Source of the DNA: Hyaloperonospora brassicae
Taxonomy: Eukaryota; Oomycota; Peronosporomycetes; Peronosporales; Peronosporaceae
Reading direction: 5' to 3'
Assembly (NCBI GenBank): GCA_947650285.1
Contig: CANTFL010000342.1
Location: 1 to 64,000, forward strand
DNA: 64,000 bases
Below, piece by piece: positions 35,601 to 48,900 of this stretch (its first letter is position 1; each line of letters begins with the position of its first letter). The notes under the pieces were generated by a model. It did no database searches. It was not told the origin of the DNA and saw only the letters and a list, made by a program, of their open reading frames with translations. A program made the translations under genes and the position numbers.

Positions 35601-38600
35601 CTTACTCGTACAGGTCGAACTGGTCGAGGTCGAACCCGACGTGGTCTAACTCGTCAAGGTCTATATTGTGTAGGTTGAAGTCGTCTAACCCTAACTCGTC
35701 TAGGTCTAACCTGACGAGGCCTTACTCGTACAGGTCGAACTCCTCGAAGTCGGACCCGTTGTGGTCTAACTCGTCAAGGTCTAAATTGTGTAGGTCTAAG
35801 TCGTCTAACCCTAACTCGTCTAGGTCTAATCCGGCGAGGTCCTTTTCGTACAGGTCGAACTGGTCGAGGTCTTACCCGTTGTGGTCTAATTCGTCAAGGT
35901 CTAAATTTTGTAGGTCCATTATGTCAAACCCTAACTCGTCTAGGTCTAACCCCGCGAGGTCTTCCTCGAACAGGTCCAATTCCTCGAGTTCGAACCCGTT
36001 GTGGTCTAACTCGTCAAGGTCTAACTGGTGTGGGTTTTAGTCGTGCTAACCCTAACTCGTCTAGGTCTAACCCGGCGAGGTCTTACTCGTACAGGTCGAA
36101 CTGATCGAGGTCAAACCCGTTGTGGTCTAACTCGTCAAGGTCTAGATTGTGTAGGTTGAAGTCGTCTAACCTCTAACTCGTCTAGGTCTAACCTGACGAG
36201 GTCTTACTCGAACAGGTCTAACTCCTCGAGGTCGAACCCGTTGTGATCTAACTCGTCAAGGTCTAACTGGTGTAGTTTTGAGTCGTCTAACCCTAACTCG
36301 TCTAGGTCTAACATGACGAGGTCTTACTCGAACAGGTCTAACTCCTCGAGGTCGAACACGTTGTGTTGTAACTCGTCAAGGTCTAACCGGTGTAGGTATA
36401 ACATGTCAAACCCTAACTCGTCTAGGTCTAACTTGAAGAGGTCTTACTCGTACAGGTCGAACTGGTCGAGGTCGAACCCGACGTGGTCTAACTCGTCAAG
36501 GTCTATATTGTGTAGGTTGAAGTCGTCTAACCCTAACTCGTCTAGGTCTAACCTGACGAGGCCTTACTCGTACAGGTCGAACTCCTCGAAGTCGGACCCG
36601 TTGTGGTCTAACTCGTCAAGGTCTAAATTGTGTAGGTCTAAGTCGTCTAACCCTAACTCGTCTAGGTCTAATCCGGCGAGGTCCTTTTCGTACAGGTCGA
36701 ACTGGTCGAGGTCTTACCCGTTGTGGTCTAATTCGTCAAGGTCTAAATTTTGTAGGTCCATTATGTCAAACCCTAACTCGTCTAGGTCTAACCCCGCGAG
36801 GTCTTCCTCGAACAGGTCCAATTCCTCGAGTTCGAACCCGTTGTGGTCTAACTCGTCAAGGTCTAACTGGTGTGGGTTTTAGTCGTGTAACCCTAACTCG
36901 TCTAGGTCTAACCCGGCGAGGTCTTACTCGTACAGGTCGAACTGATCGAGGTCAAACCCGTTGTGGTCTAACTCGTCAAGGTCTAGATTGTGTAGGTTGA
37001 AGTCGTCTACCTCTAACTCGTCTAGGTCTAACCTGACGAGGTCTTACTCGAACAGGTCTAACTCCTCGAGGTCGAACCCGTTGTGATCTAACTCGTCAAG
37101 GTCTAACTGGTGTAGTTTTGAGTCGTCTAACCCTAACTCGTCTAGGTCTAACATGACGAGGTCTTACTCGAACAGGTCTAACTCCTCGAGGTCGAACACG
37201 TTGTGTTGTAACTCGTCAAGGTCTAACCGGTGTAGGTATAACGTGTCAAACCCTAACTCGTCTAGGTATAACTTGAAGAGGTCTTACTCGTACAGGTCGA
37301 ACTGGTCGAGGTCGAACCCGACGTGGTCTAACTCGTCAAGGTCTATATTGTGTAGGTTGAAGTCGTCTAACCCTAACTCGTCTAGGTCTAACCTGACGAG
37401 GCCTTACTCGTACAGGTCGAACTCCTCGAAGTCGGACCCGTTGTAGTCTAACTCGTCAAAGTCTATATTGTGTAGGTGTAAGTCGTCTAACCCTAACTCG
37501 TCTAGGTCTCATCCGGCGAGGTCCTTTTCGTACAGGTCGAACTGGTCGAGGTCTTACCCGTTGTGGTCTAATTCGTCAAGGTCTAAATTTTGTAGGTCCA
37601 TTATGTCAAACCCTAACTCGTCTAGGTCTAACCCCGCGAGGTCTTCCTCGAACAGGTCCAATTCCTCGAGTTCCAACCCGTTGTGGTCTAACTCGTCAAG
37701 GTCTAACTGGTGTGGGTTTTAGTCGTGTAACCCTAACTCGTCTAGGTCTAACCCGGCGAGGTCTTACTCGTACAGGTCGAACTGATCGAGGTCAAACCCG
37801 TTGTGGTCTAACTCGTCAAGGTCTAGATTGTGTAGGTTGAAGTCGTCTACCTCTAACTCGTCTAGGTCTAACCTGACGAGGTCTTACTCGAACAGGTCTA
37901 ACTCCTCGAGGTCGAACCCGTTGTGATCTAACTCGTCAAGGTCTAACTGGTGTAGTTTTGAGTCGTCTAACCCTAACTCGTCTAGGTCTAACATGACGAG
38001 GTCTTACTCGAACAGGTCTAACTCCTCGAGGTCGAACACGTTGTGTTGTAACTCGTCAAGGTCTAACCGGTGTAGGTATAACATGTCAAACCCTAACTCG
38101 TCTAGGTCTAACTTGAAGAGGTCTTACTCGTACAGGTCGAACTGGTCGAGGTCGAACCCGACGTGGTCTAACTCGTCAAGGTCTATATTGTGTAGGTTGA
38201 AGTCGTCTAACCCTAACTCGTCTAGGTCTAACCTGACGAGGCCTTACTCGTACAGGTCGAACTCCTCGAAGTCGGACCCGTTGTGGTCTAACTCGTCAAG
38301 GTCTAAATTGTGTAGGTCTAAGTCGTCTAACCCTAACTCGTCTAGGTCTAATCCGGCGAGGTCCTTTTCGTACAGGTCGAACTGGTCGAGGTCTTACCCG
38401 TTGTGGTCTAATTCGTCAAGGTCTAAATTTTGTAGGTCCATTATGTCAAACCCTAACTCGTCTAGGTCTAACCCCGCGAGGTCTTCCTCGAACAGGTCCA
38501 ATTCCTCGAGTTCCAACCCGTTGTGGTCTAACTCGTCAAGGTCTAACTGGTGTGGGTTTTAGTCGTGTAACCCTAACTCGTCTAGGTCTAACCCGGCGAG

Positions 38601-41600
38601 GTCTTACTCGTACAGGTCGAACTGATCGAGGTCAAACCCGTTGTGGTCTAACTCGTCAAGGTCTAGATTGTGTAGGTTGAAGTCGTCTACCTCTAACTCG
38701 TCTAGGTCTAACCTGACGAGGTCTTACTCGAACAGGTCTAACTCCTCGAGGTCGAACCCGTTGTGATCTAACTCGTCAAGGTCTAACTGGTGTAGTTTTG
38801 AGTCGTCTAACCCTAACTCGTCTAGGTCTAACCTGACGAGGTCTTACTCGAACAGGTCTAACTCCTCGAGGTCGAACACGTTGTGTTGTAACTCGTCAAG
38901 GTCTAACCGGTGTAGGTATAACATGTCAAACCCTAACTCGTCTAGGTCTAACTTGAAGAGGTCTTACTCGTACAGGTCGAACTGGTCGAGGTCGAACCCG
39001 ACGTGGTCTAACTCGTCAAGGTCTATATTGTGTAGGTTGAAGTCGTCTAACCCTAACTCGTCTAGGTCTAACCTGACGAGGCCTTACTCGTACAGGTCGA
39101 ACTCCTCGAAGTCGGACCCGTTGTGGTCTAACTCGTCAAGGTCTAAATTGTGTAGGTCTAAGTCGTCTAACCCTAACTCGTCTAGGTCTAATCCGGCGAG
39201 GTCCTTTTCGTACAGGTCGAACTGGTCGAGGTCTTACCCGTTGTGGTCTAATTCGTCAAGGTCTAAATTTTGTAGGTCCATTATGTCAAACCCTAACTCG
39301 TCTAGGTCTAACCCCGCGAGGTCTTCCTCGAACAGGTCCAATTCCTCGAGTTCCAACCCGTTGTGGTCTAACTCGTCAAGGTCTAACTGGTGTGGGTTTT
39401 AGTCGTGTAACCCTAACTCGTCTAGGTCTAACCCGGCGAGGTCTTACTCGTACAGGTCGAACTGATCGAGGTCAAACCCGTTGTGGTCTAACTCGTCAAG
39501 GTCTAGATTGTGTAGGTTGAAGTCGTCTACCTCTAACTCGTCTAGGTCTAACCTGACGAGGTCTTACTCGAACAGGTCTAACTCCTCGAGGTCGAACCCG
39601 TTGTGATCTAACTCGTCAAGGTCTAACTGGTGTAGGTTTTGAGTCGTCTAACCCTAACTCGTCTAGGTCTAACCTGACGAGGTCTTACTCGAACAGGTCT
39701 AACTCCTCGAGGTCGAACACGTTGTGTTGTAACTCGTCAAGGTCTAACCGGTGTAGGTATAACATGTCAAACCCTAACTCGTCTAGGTCTAACTTGAAGA
39801 GGTCTTACTCGTACAGGTCGAACTGGTCGAGGTCGAACCCGACGTGGTCTAACTCGTCAAGGTCTATATTGTGTAGGTTGAAGTCGTCTAACCCTAACTC
39901 GTCTAGGTCTAACCTGACGAGGCCTTACTCGTACAGGTCGAACTCCTCGAAGTCGGACCCGTTGTGGTCTAACTCGTCAAGGTCTAAATTGTGTAGGTCT
40001 AAGTCGTCTAACCCTAACTCGTCTAGGTCTAATCCGGCGAGGTCCTTTTCGTACAGGTCGAACTGGTCGAGGTCTTACCCGTTGTGGTCTAATTCGTCAA
40101 GGTCTAAATTTTGTAGGTCCATTATGTCAAACCCTAACTCGTCTAGGTCTAACCCCGCGAGGTCTTCCTCGAACAGGTCCAATTCCTCGAGTTCCAACCC
40201 GTTGTGGTCTAACTCGTCAAGGTCTAACTGGTGTGGGTTTTAGTCGTGTAACCCTAACTCGTCTAGGTCTAACCCGGCGAGGTCTTACTCGTACAGGTCG
40301 AACTGATCGAGGTCAAACCCGTTGTGGTCTAACTCGTCAAGGTCTAGATTGTGTAGGTTGAAGTCGTCTAACCCTAACTCGTCTAGGTCTAACCTGACGA
40401 GGTCTTACTCGAACAGGTCTAACTCCTCGAGGTCGAACCCGTTGTGATCTAACTCGTCAAGGTCTAACTGGTGTAGGTTGAAGTCGTCTAACCCTAACTC
40501 GTCTAGGTCTAACCGGCAGGTCTTACTCGTACAGGTCAACTTCGAGGTCGAACCCGTTGTGGTCTAACTCGTCAAGGTCTAATTGTGTAGTCTAGTCGTC
40601 TAACCCTAACTCGTCTAGGTCTAACCCGGCGAGGTCTTACTCGAACAGGTCAACTCCTCGAGGTCGAACACGTTGTGTCTAACTCGTCAAGGTCTAACCG
40701 GTGTAGGTATAGTCGTAACCCTAACTCGTCTAGGTCTAACCGAGAGGTCTTACTCGTACAGGTCGAACTGGTCGAGGTCGAACCCGTTGTGGTCTAACTC
40801 GTCAAGGTCTATATTGTGTAGGTTGAAGTCGTCTAACCCTAACTCGTCTAGGTCTAACCTGACGAGTCTTACTCGTACAGGTCGAACTCGTCGAGGTCGA
40901 ACCCGTTGTGAGTCTAACTCGTCAAGGTCTAACTGGTGTAGGTTTGAGTCGTCTAACCCTAACTCGTCTAGGTCTAACCTGACGAGGTCTTACTCGTACA
41001 GGTCCATCTCCTCGAGGTCGCACCCGTTGTGGTCTAACTCGTCAAGGTCTAAATTGTGTAGGTTGAAGTCATCAAACCCTAACTCGTTTAGGTCTAACCC
41101 GGCGAGGTCTTACTCGTACAGGTCAAATTGGTCGAGGTCGAACCCGTTGTGGTCTAACTCGTCAAGGTCTATATTGTGTAGGTGTAAGTCGTCTAACCCT
41201 AACTCGTCTAGGTCTAACCCGGCGAGGTCTTACTCGAACAGGTCTAACTCCTCGAGGTCGAACACGTTGTGTTGTAACTCGTCAAGGTCTAACCGGTGTA
41301 GGTATAACATGTCAAACCCTAACTCGTCTAGGTCTAACTTGAAGAGGTCTTACTCGTGCAGGTCGAACTGGTCGAGGTCGAACCCGACGTGGTCTAACCC
41401 GTCAAGGTCTATATTTTGTAGGTTGAAGTCGTCTAACCCTAAATCGTCTAGGTCTAATCCGGCGAGGTCCTTTTCGTACAGGTCGAACTGGTCGAGGTCG
41501 AACCCGTTGTAGTGTAACTCGTCAAAGTCTATTTTGTGTAGGTGTAAGTCGTCTAACCCTAACTCGTCTAGGTCTAACCTGACGAGGCCTTACTCGTACA

Positions 41601-42994
41601 GGTCGAACTCCTCGAAGTCGGACCCGTTGTGGTCTAACTCGTCAAGGTCTAAATTGTGTAGGTCTAAGTCGTCTAACCCTAACTCGTCTAGGTCTAATCC
41701 GGCGAGGTCCTTTTCGTACAGGTCGAACTGGTCGAGGTCTTACCCGTTGTGGTCTAATTCGTCAAGGTCTAAATTTTGTAGGTCCATTATGTCAAACCCT
41801 AACTCGTCTAGGTCTAACCCCGCGAGGTCTTCCTCGAACAGGTCCAATTCCTCGAGTTCCAACCCGTTGTGGTCTAACTCGTCAAGGTCTAACTGGTGTG
41901 GGTTTTAGTCGTGTAACCCTAACTCGTCTAGGTCTAACCCGGCGAGGTCTTACTCGTACAGGTCGAACTGATCGAGGTCAAACCCGTTGTGGTCTAACTC
42001 GTCAAGGTCTAGATTGTGTAGGTTGAAGTCGTCTAACCCTAACTCGTCTAGGTCTAACCTGACGAGGTCTTACTCGAGCAGGTCTAACTCCTCGAGGTCG
42101 AACCCGTTGTGATCTAACTCGTCAAGGTCTAACTGGTGTAGTTTTGAGTCGTCTAACCCTAACTCGTCTAGGTATAACCTGACGAGGTCTTACTCGAACA
42201 GGTCTATCTCCTCGAGGTCGAACCCGTTGTGGTCTAACTCGTCAAGGTCTAAATTGTGTAGGTTGAAGTCATCAAACCCTTACTCGTTTAGGTCTAACCC
42301 GGCGAGGTCTTACTCGTACAGGTCAAATTGGTCGAGGTCGAAACGGTTGTGGTCTAACTCGTCAAGGTCTATATTGTGTAGGTGTAAGTCGTCTAACCCT
42401 AACTCGTCTAGGTCTAACATGACGAGGTCTTACTCGAACAGGTCTAACTCCTCGAGGTCGAACACGTTGTGTTGTAACTCGTCAAGGTCTAACCGGTGTA
42501 GGTATAACATGTCAAACCCTAACTCGTCTAGGTCTAACTTGAAGAGGTCTTACTCGTACAGGTCGAACTGGTCGAGGTCGAACCCGACGTGGTCTTACTC
42601 GTCAAGGTCTATATTTTGTAGGTTGAAGTCGTCTAACTCTAACTCGTCTAGGTCTAACCCGGCGAGGTCTTACTCTTACAGGTCGAACTGGTCGAGGTCG
42701 AACCCGTTGTAGTGTAACTCGTCAAGGTCTATTTTGTGTAGGTGTAAGTCGTCTAACCCTTACTCGACTAGGTCTAAGCCGGCGAGGTCTTACTCGAACA
42801 GGTCGAACTGGTCGAGGTCGAACCCGACGTGGTCTAACTCGTCAAGGTCTAAATTTTGTAGGTCTTTAGTCGTTTAATCCTAACTCGTCTAGGTCTAACC
42901 TGGCGAGGTCTTACTCGAACAGGTCTAACTCCTCGAGGTCGAACCCGTTGTGGTCTAACTCGTCAAGGTCTAACCGATGTAGGTTGAAGTCGTC
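32641..42994. repeat. satellite A domain with 840-bp higher-order unit
   Basis: A marker (GTTGTGTTGTAACTCG) lies near 32699, 34919, 35518, 36359, 37199, 38039, 38879, 39720, 41268 and 42468. From 35518 to 39720 the spacing is 841, 840, 840, 840 and 841 bp, that is, seven 120-bp monomers. The extra bases come from single insertions (for example near 36045 and 39634). These copies are nearly identical, the most homogeneous part of satellite A. The edges contain shorter partial units. Confidence 0.9.
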
Positions 42995-45900
42995 TTCAAT
43001 TGGTATGGGTTTGGACCATCGAGATTCGAATTGTATTGGCTATGGTCGTATGGATCCAATTAGTCGAGATGTAGACTTGTCGAGGTCACACTTGTACGGG
43101 TCTTACTCGTCGAGGTCGGATCCGTTGATGATGAGACTCGTGCAGGTCGAAATCGTGTAGATTCAACTCGTCAATGTATAACCCATACAGGTTGAACTCG
43201 TATCGGTCTTCACCGTCGAGGTCTAACCCGTCGAGATCAAATTCATATGTATTTGGCCCATCGAGGTGTAAATCGTATCGGTTTCACTCAGCTAGGTCCA
43301 ATTCGTCGAGCTTCAGGCTTGTCAAGGTCAAACTAGTATGTGTCTTACTCGTCGAGGTCGGATCCGTTGATCATGTGACTTGTGCAGGTCGAAATCGTGT
43401 AGATTCAACTCGTCAATGTTTAGCTCATACAGGCTGAACTCGTATCGGTCTTCGCCGTCGAGGTCTAACCCGCCCGGATCGAATTCATATGTATTTGGCC
43501 CATCGAGGTGTAAATCGTATCGATTTAACTCAGCTAGGTCCAATTCGTCGAGCTTCAGACTTGTCGAGGTCAAAGTAGTAGGTGTCTTACTCGCCGAGGA
43601 CACACACGTCGAGATTCAATTGGTATGGGTTTGGACCATCGAGATTCGAATTGTATAAGCTATGCTCGTATGGATCCAATTAGTCGAGATGTAGACTTGT
43701 CGAGGTCACACTTGTACGGGTCTTACTCGTCGAGGTCGGATCCGTTGATGATGAGACTCGTGCAGGCCGAAATCGTGTTGATTCAACTCGTCAATGTATA
43801 ACCCATACAGGTTGAACTCGTATCGGTCTTCACCGTCGAGGTCTAACCCGTCGAGATCGAATTCATATGTATTTGGCCCATCGAGGTGTAAATCGTATCG
43901 GTTTCACTCAGCTAGGTCCAATTCGTCGAGCTTCAGGCTTGTCAAGGTCACGCTTGTACGGGTCTTACTCGTCGAGGTCGGATCCGTTGATGTTGAGACT
44001 CGTTCAGGTCGAAATCGTGTAGATTCAACTCGTCAATGTATAACCCATACAGGTTGAACTCGTATCGGTCTTCACCGTCGAGGTCTAACCCGTCGAGATC
44101 GATATCATATGTATTTGGCCCATCGAGGTGTAAATCGTATCGGTTTCACTCAGCTAGGTCCAATTCGTCGAGCTTCAGACTTGTCGAGGTCAAAGTAGTA
44201 TGTGTCTTACTCGTCGAGGTATGAACCGTTGATGTTGAGACTCGTTCAGGTCGAAATCGTGTAGATTCAACTCGTCAATGTATAACTCATACAGGTTGAA
44301 CTCGTATTGGTCTTCACCGTCGATGTCTAACCCGTCGAGATCGAATTCATATGTATTTGGCCCATCGAGGTGTAAATCGTATCGATTTCACTCAGCTAGG
44401 TCCAATTCGTCGAGCTTCAGGCTTGTCAAGGTCAAACAAGTATGTGTCTTACTCGTCGAGGTCGGATCCGTTGATGTTGTGACTTGTGCAAGTCAAAATC
44501 GTGTAGATTCAACTCGTCAATGTATAACTCATACAGGTTGAACTCGTATCGGTCTTCGCCGTCGAGGTCTAACCCGTCGAGATCGAATTCATATGTATTT
44601 GGACCATTTAGGTGTAAATCGTATCGATTTCACTCAGCTAGGTCCAATTCGTCGAGCTTCAGACTTGTCGAGGTCAAAGTAGTAGGTGTCTTACTCGCCG
44701 AGGACACACACGTCGAGATTCAATTGGTATGGGTTTGGACCATCGAGATTCGAATTGTATAAGCTATGCTCGTATGGATCCAATTCGTCGCGATGTAGAC
44801 TTGTCGAGGTCACACTTGTACGGGTCTTACTCGTCGAGGTCGGATCCGTTGATGATGAGACTCGTGCAGGCCGAAATCGTGTTGATTCAACTCGTCAATG
44901 TATAACCCATACAGGTTGAACTCGTATCGGTCTTCACCGTCGAGGTCTAACCCGTCGAGATCGAATTCATATGTATTTGGCCCATCGAGGTGTAAATCGT
45001 ATCGGTTTCACTCAGCTAGGTCCAATTCGTCGAGCTTCAGGCTTGTCAAGGTCAAACAAGTATGTGTCTTACTCGTCGAGGTCGGATCCGTTGATGTTGT
45101 GACTTGTGCAAGTCAAAATCGTGTAGATTCAACTCGTCAATGTATAACTCATACAGGTTGAACTCGTATCGGTCTTCGCCGTCGAGGTCTAACCCGTCGA
45201 GATCGAATTCATATGTATTTGGCCCATTTAGGTGTAAATCGTATCGGTTTCACTCAGCTAGGTCCAATTCGTCGAGCTTCAGGCTTGTCAAGGTCAAACA
45301 AGTATGTGTCTTACTCGTCGAGGTCGGATCCGTTGATGTTGTGACTTGTGCAAGTCAAAATCGTGTAGATTCAACTCGTCAATGTTTAACTCATACAGGT
45401 TGAACTCGTATCGGTCTTCGCCGTCGAGGTTTAACCCGTCGAGATTGAATTCATATGTATTTGGCCCATCGAGGTGTAAATCGTATCGGTTTCACTCAGC
45501 TAGGTCCAATTCGTCGAGCTTCAGACTTGTCAAGGTCAAACAAGTATGTGTCTTACTCGCCGAGGTCGGATCCGTTGATGTTTACACTTGTGCAAGTCAA
45601 AATCGTGTAGATTCAACTCGTCAATGTTTAGCTCATACAGGCTGAACTCGTATCGGTCTTCGCCGTCGAGGTCTAACCCGTCGAGATCGAATTCATATGT
45701 ATTTGGCCCATCGAGGTGTAAATCGTATCGATTTCACTCAGCTAGGTCCAATTCGTCGAGCTTCAGACTTGTCGAGGTCAAAGTAGTAGGTGTCTTACTC
45801 GCCGAGGACACACACGTCGAGATTCAATTGGTATGGGTTTGGACCATCGAGATTCGAATTGTATAAGCTATGCTCGTATGGATCCAATTCGTCGAGATGT

Positions 45901-48900
45901 AGACTTGTCGAGGTCACACTTGTACGGGTCTTACTCGTCGAGGTCGGATCCGTTGATGATGAGACTCGTGCAGGCCGAAATCGTGTTGATTCAACTCGTC
46001 AATGTATAACCCATACAGGTTGAACTCGTATCGGTCTTCACCGTCGAGGTCTAACCCATCGAGATCGAATTCATATGTATTTGACCCATCGAGGTGTAAA
46101 TCGTATCGGTTTCACTCAGCTAGGTCCAATTCGTCGAGCTTCAGGCTTGTCAAGGTCAAACAAGTATGTGTCTTACTCGTCGAGATCGGATCCGTTGATG
46201 TTGTGACTTGTGCAAGTCAAAATCGTGTAGATTCAACTCGTCAATGTATAACTCATACTGGTTGAACTCGTATCGGTCTTCGCCGTCGAGGTCTAACCCG
46301 TCGAGATCGAATTCATATGTATTTGGCCCATCGAGGTGTAAATCGTATCGATTTCACTCAGCTAGGTCCAATTCGTCGAGCTTCAGACTTGTCGAGGTCA
46401 AAGTAGTAGGTGTCTTACTCGCCGAGGACACACACGTCGAGATTCAATTGGTATGGGTTTGGACCATCGAGATTCGAATTGTATAAGCTATGCTCGTATG
46501 GATCCAATTCGTCGAGATGTAGACTTGACGAGGTCAAACTAGTATGTGTCTTACTCGTCGAGGTCGGATCCGTTGATGATGAGACTCGTGCAGGTCAAAA
46601 TCGTGTAGATTCAACTCGTCAATGTATAACTCATACAGGTTGAACTCGTATCGGTCTTCGCCGTCGAGGTCTAACCCGTCGAGATCGAATTCATATGTAT
46701 TTGGCCCATCGAGGTGTAAATCGTATCGGTTTCACTCAGCTAGGTCCAATTCGTCGAGCTTCAGGCTTGTCAAGGTCAAACAAGTATGTGTCTTACTCGT
46801 CGAGGTCGGATCCGTTGATGTTGTGACTTGTGCAAGTCAACATCGTGTAGATTCAACTCGTCAATGTTTAACTCATACAGGTTGAACTCGTATCGGTCTT
46901 CGCCGTCGAGGTTTAACCCGTCGAGATTGAATTCATATGTATTTGGCCCATCGAGGTGTAAATCGTATCGGTTTCACTCAGCTAGGTCCAATTCGTCGAG
47001 CTTCAGACTTGTCGAGGTCAAAGTAGTATGTGTCTTACTCGCCGAGGACAACGTCGAGATTCAATTGGTATGGGTTTGGACATCGAGATTCGAATTGTAT
47101 AAGCTATGCTCGTATGGATCCAATTCGTCGAGATGTAGATTGTCGAGGTACACTTGTACGGGTCTTACTCGTCGAGGTCGGATCCGTTGATGATGAGACT
47201 TGTGCAGGAAATGTGTAGATTCAACTCGTCAATGTATAACCCATACAGGTTGAACTCGTATCGGTCTTCACCGTCGAGGTCTAACCCATCGAGATCGAAT
47301 TCATATGTATTTGGCCCATCGAGGTGTAAATCGTATCGGTTTCACTCAGCTAGGTCCAATTCGTCGAGCTTCAGGCTTGTCAAGGTCAAACAAGTATGTG
47401 TCTTACTCGTCGAGGTCGGATCCGTTGATGTTGTGACTTGTGCAAGTCAAAATCGTGTAGATTCAACTCGTCAATGTTTAACTCATACAGGCTGAACTCG
47501 TATCGGTCTTCGCCGTCGAGGTCTAACCCGTCGAGATCGAATTCATATGTATTTGGCCCATCGAGGTGTAAATCGTATCGATTTCACTCAGCTAGGTCCA
47601 ATTCGTCGAGCTTCAGACTTGTCGAGGTCAAAGTAGTAGGTGTCTTACTCGCCGAGGACACACACGTCGAGATTCAATTGGTATGGGTTTGGACCATCGA
47701 GATTCGAATTGTATAAGCTATGCTCGTATGGATCCAATTCGTCGAGATGTAGACTTGTCGAGGTCACACTTGTACGGGTCTTACTCGTCGAGGTCGGATC
47801 CGTTGATGATGAGACTCGTGCAGGCCGAAATCGTGTTGATTCAACTCGTCAATGTATAACCCATACAGGTTGAACTCGTATCGGTCTTCACCGTCGAGGT
47901 CTAACCCGTCGAGATCGAATTCATATGTATTTGGCCCATCGAGGTGTAAATCGTATCGGTTTCACTCAGCTAGGTCCAATTCGTCGAGCTTCAGGCTTGT
48001 CAAGGTCAAACAAGTATGTGTCTTACTCGTCGAGGTCGGATCCGTTGATGTTGTGACTTGTGCAAGTCGAAATCGTGTAGATTCAACTCGTCAATGTATA
48101 ACTCATACTGGTTGAACTCGTATCGGTCTTCGCCGTCGAGGTCTAACCCGTCGAGATCGAATTCATATGTATTTGGCCCATCGAGGTGTAAATCGTATCG
48201 GTTTCACTCAGCTAGGTCCAATTCGTCGAGCTTCAGACTTGTCGAGGTCAAAGTAGTAGGTGTCTTACTCGCCGAGGACACACACGTCGAGATTCAATTG
48301 GTATGGGTTTGGACCATCGAGATTCGAATTGTATTGGCTATGCTCGTATGGATCCAATTCGTCGAGATGTAGACTTGTCGAGGTCACACTTGTACGGGTC
48401 TTACTCGTCGAGGTCGGATCCGTTGATGATGAGACTCGTGCAGGCCGAAATCGTGTTGATTCAACTCGTCAATGTATAACCCATACAGGTTGAACTCGTA
48501 TCGGTCTTCATCGTCGAGGTCTAACCCGTCGAGATCGAATTCATATGTATTTGGCCCATCGAGGTGTAAATCGTATCGATTTCACTCAGCTAGGTCCAAT
48601 TCGTCGAGCTTCAGGCTTGTCAAGGTCAAACAAGTATGTGTCTTACTCGTCGAGGTCGGATCCGTTGATGTTGTGACTTGTGCAAGTCGAAATCGTGTAG
48701 ATTCAACTCGTCAATGTATAACTCATACTGGTTGAACTCGTATTGGTCTTCGCCGTCGAGGTCTAACCCGTCGAGATCGAATTCATATGTATTTGGCCCA
48801 TCGAGGTGTAAATCGTATCGGTTTCACTCAGCTAGGTCCAATTCGTCGAGCTTCAGGCTTGTCAAGGTCAAACAAGTATGTGTCTTACTCGTCGAGGTCG

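Larger units (their letters stand above)
4751..42994. repeat. satellite A: 15-bp module, 120-bp monomer, about 38 kb
   Basis: The sequence parses almost without interruption into 15-bp modules close to GGTCTAACTCGTCGA. Eight distinguishable module variants in fixed order make a 120-bp monomer; among them are GGTCTAAATTGTGTA, GGTTGAAGTCGTCTA, ACCCTAACTCGTCTA and GGTCGAACCCGTTGT. Local higher-order periods are listed separately. No gene interrupts it. The plus-strand frame encoding a pentad like SNSSR, a second plus frame like GLTRQ and a minus frame like DELDL are all largely stop-free, so long ORFs arise automatically. Indels off the 15-bp register are few outside three deletion-rich patches. 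Confidence 0.97.

Noticed and set aside
4751..42994. CTAACCCTAACT words once per 120-bp monomer as interstitial telomere repeats
   Set aside because: Only about one and a half telomere-like units occur per monomer, embedded in a 15-bp module that explains them; there are no consecutive hexamer or heptamer telomere arrays.
43328..43603. Minus-strand acidic ORF in satellite B as a pentapeptide-repeat protein
   Set aside because: It spans less than two satellite units, has no conserved termini and is not maintained in neighbouring units; the period-five pattern comes from the 15-bp module.
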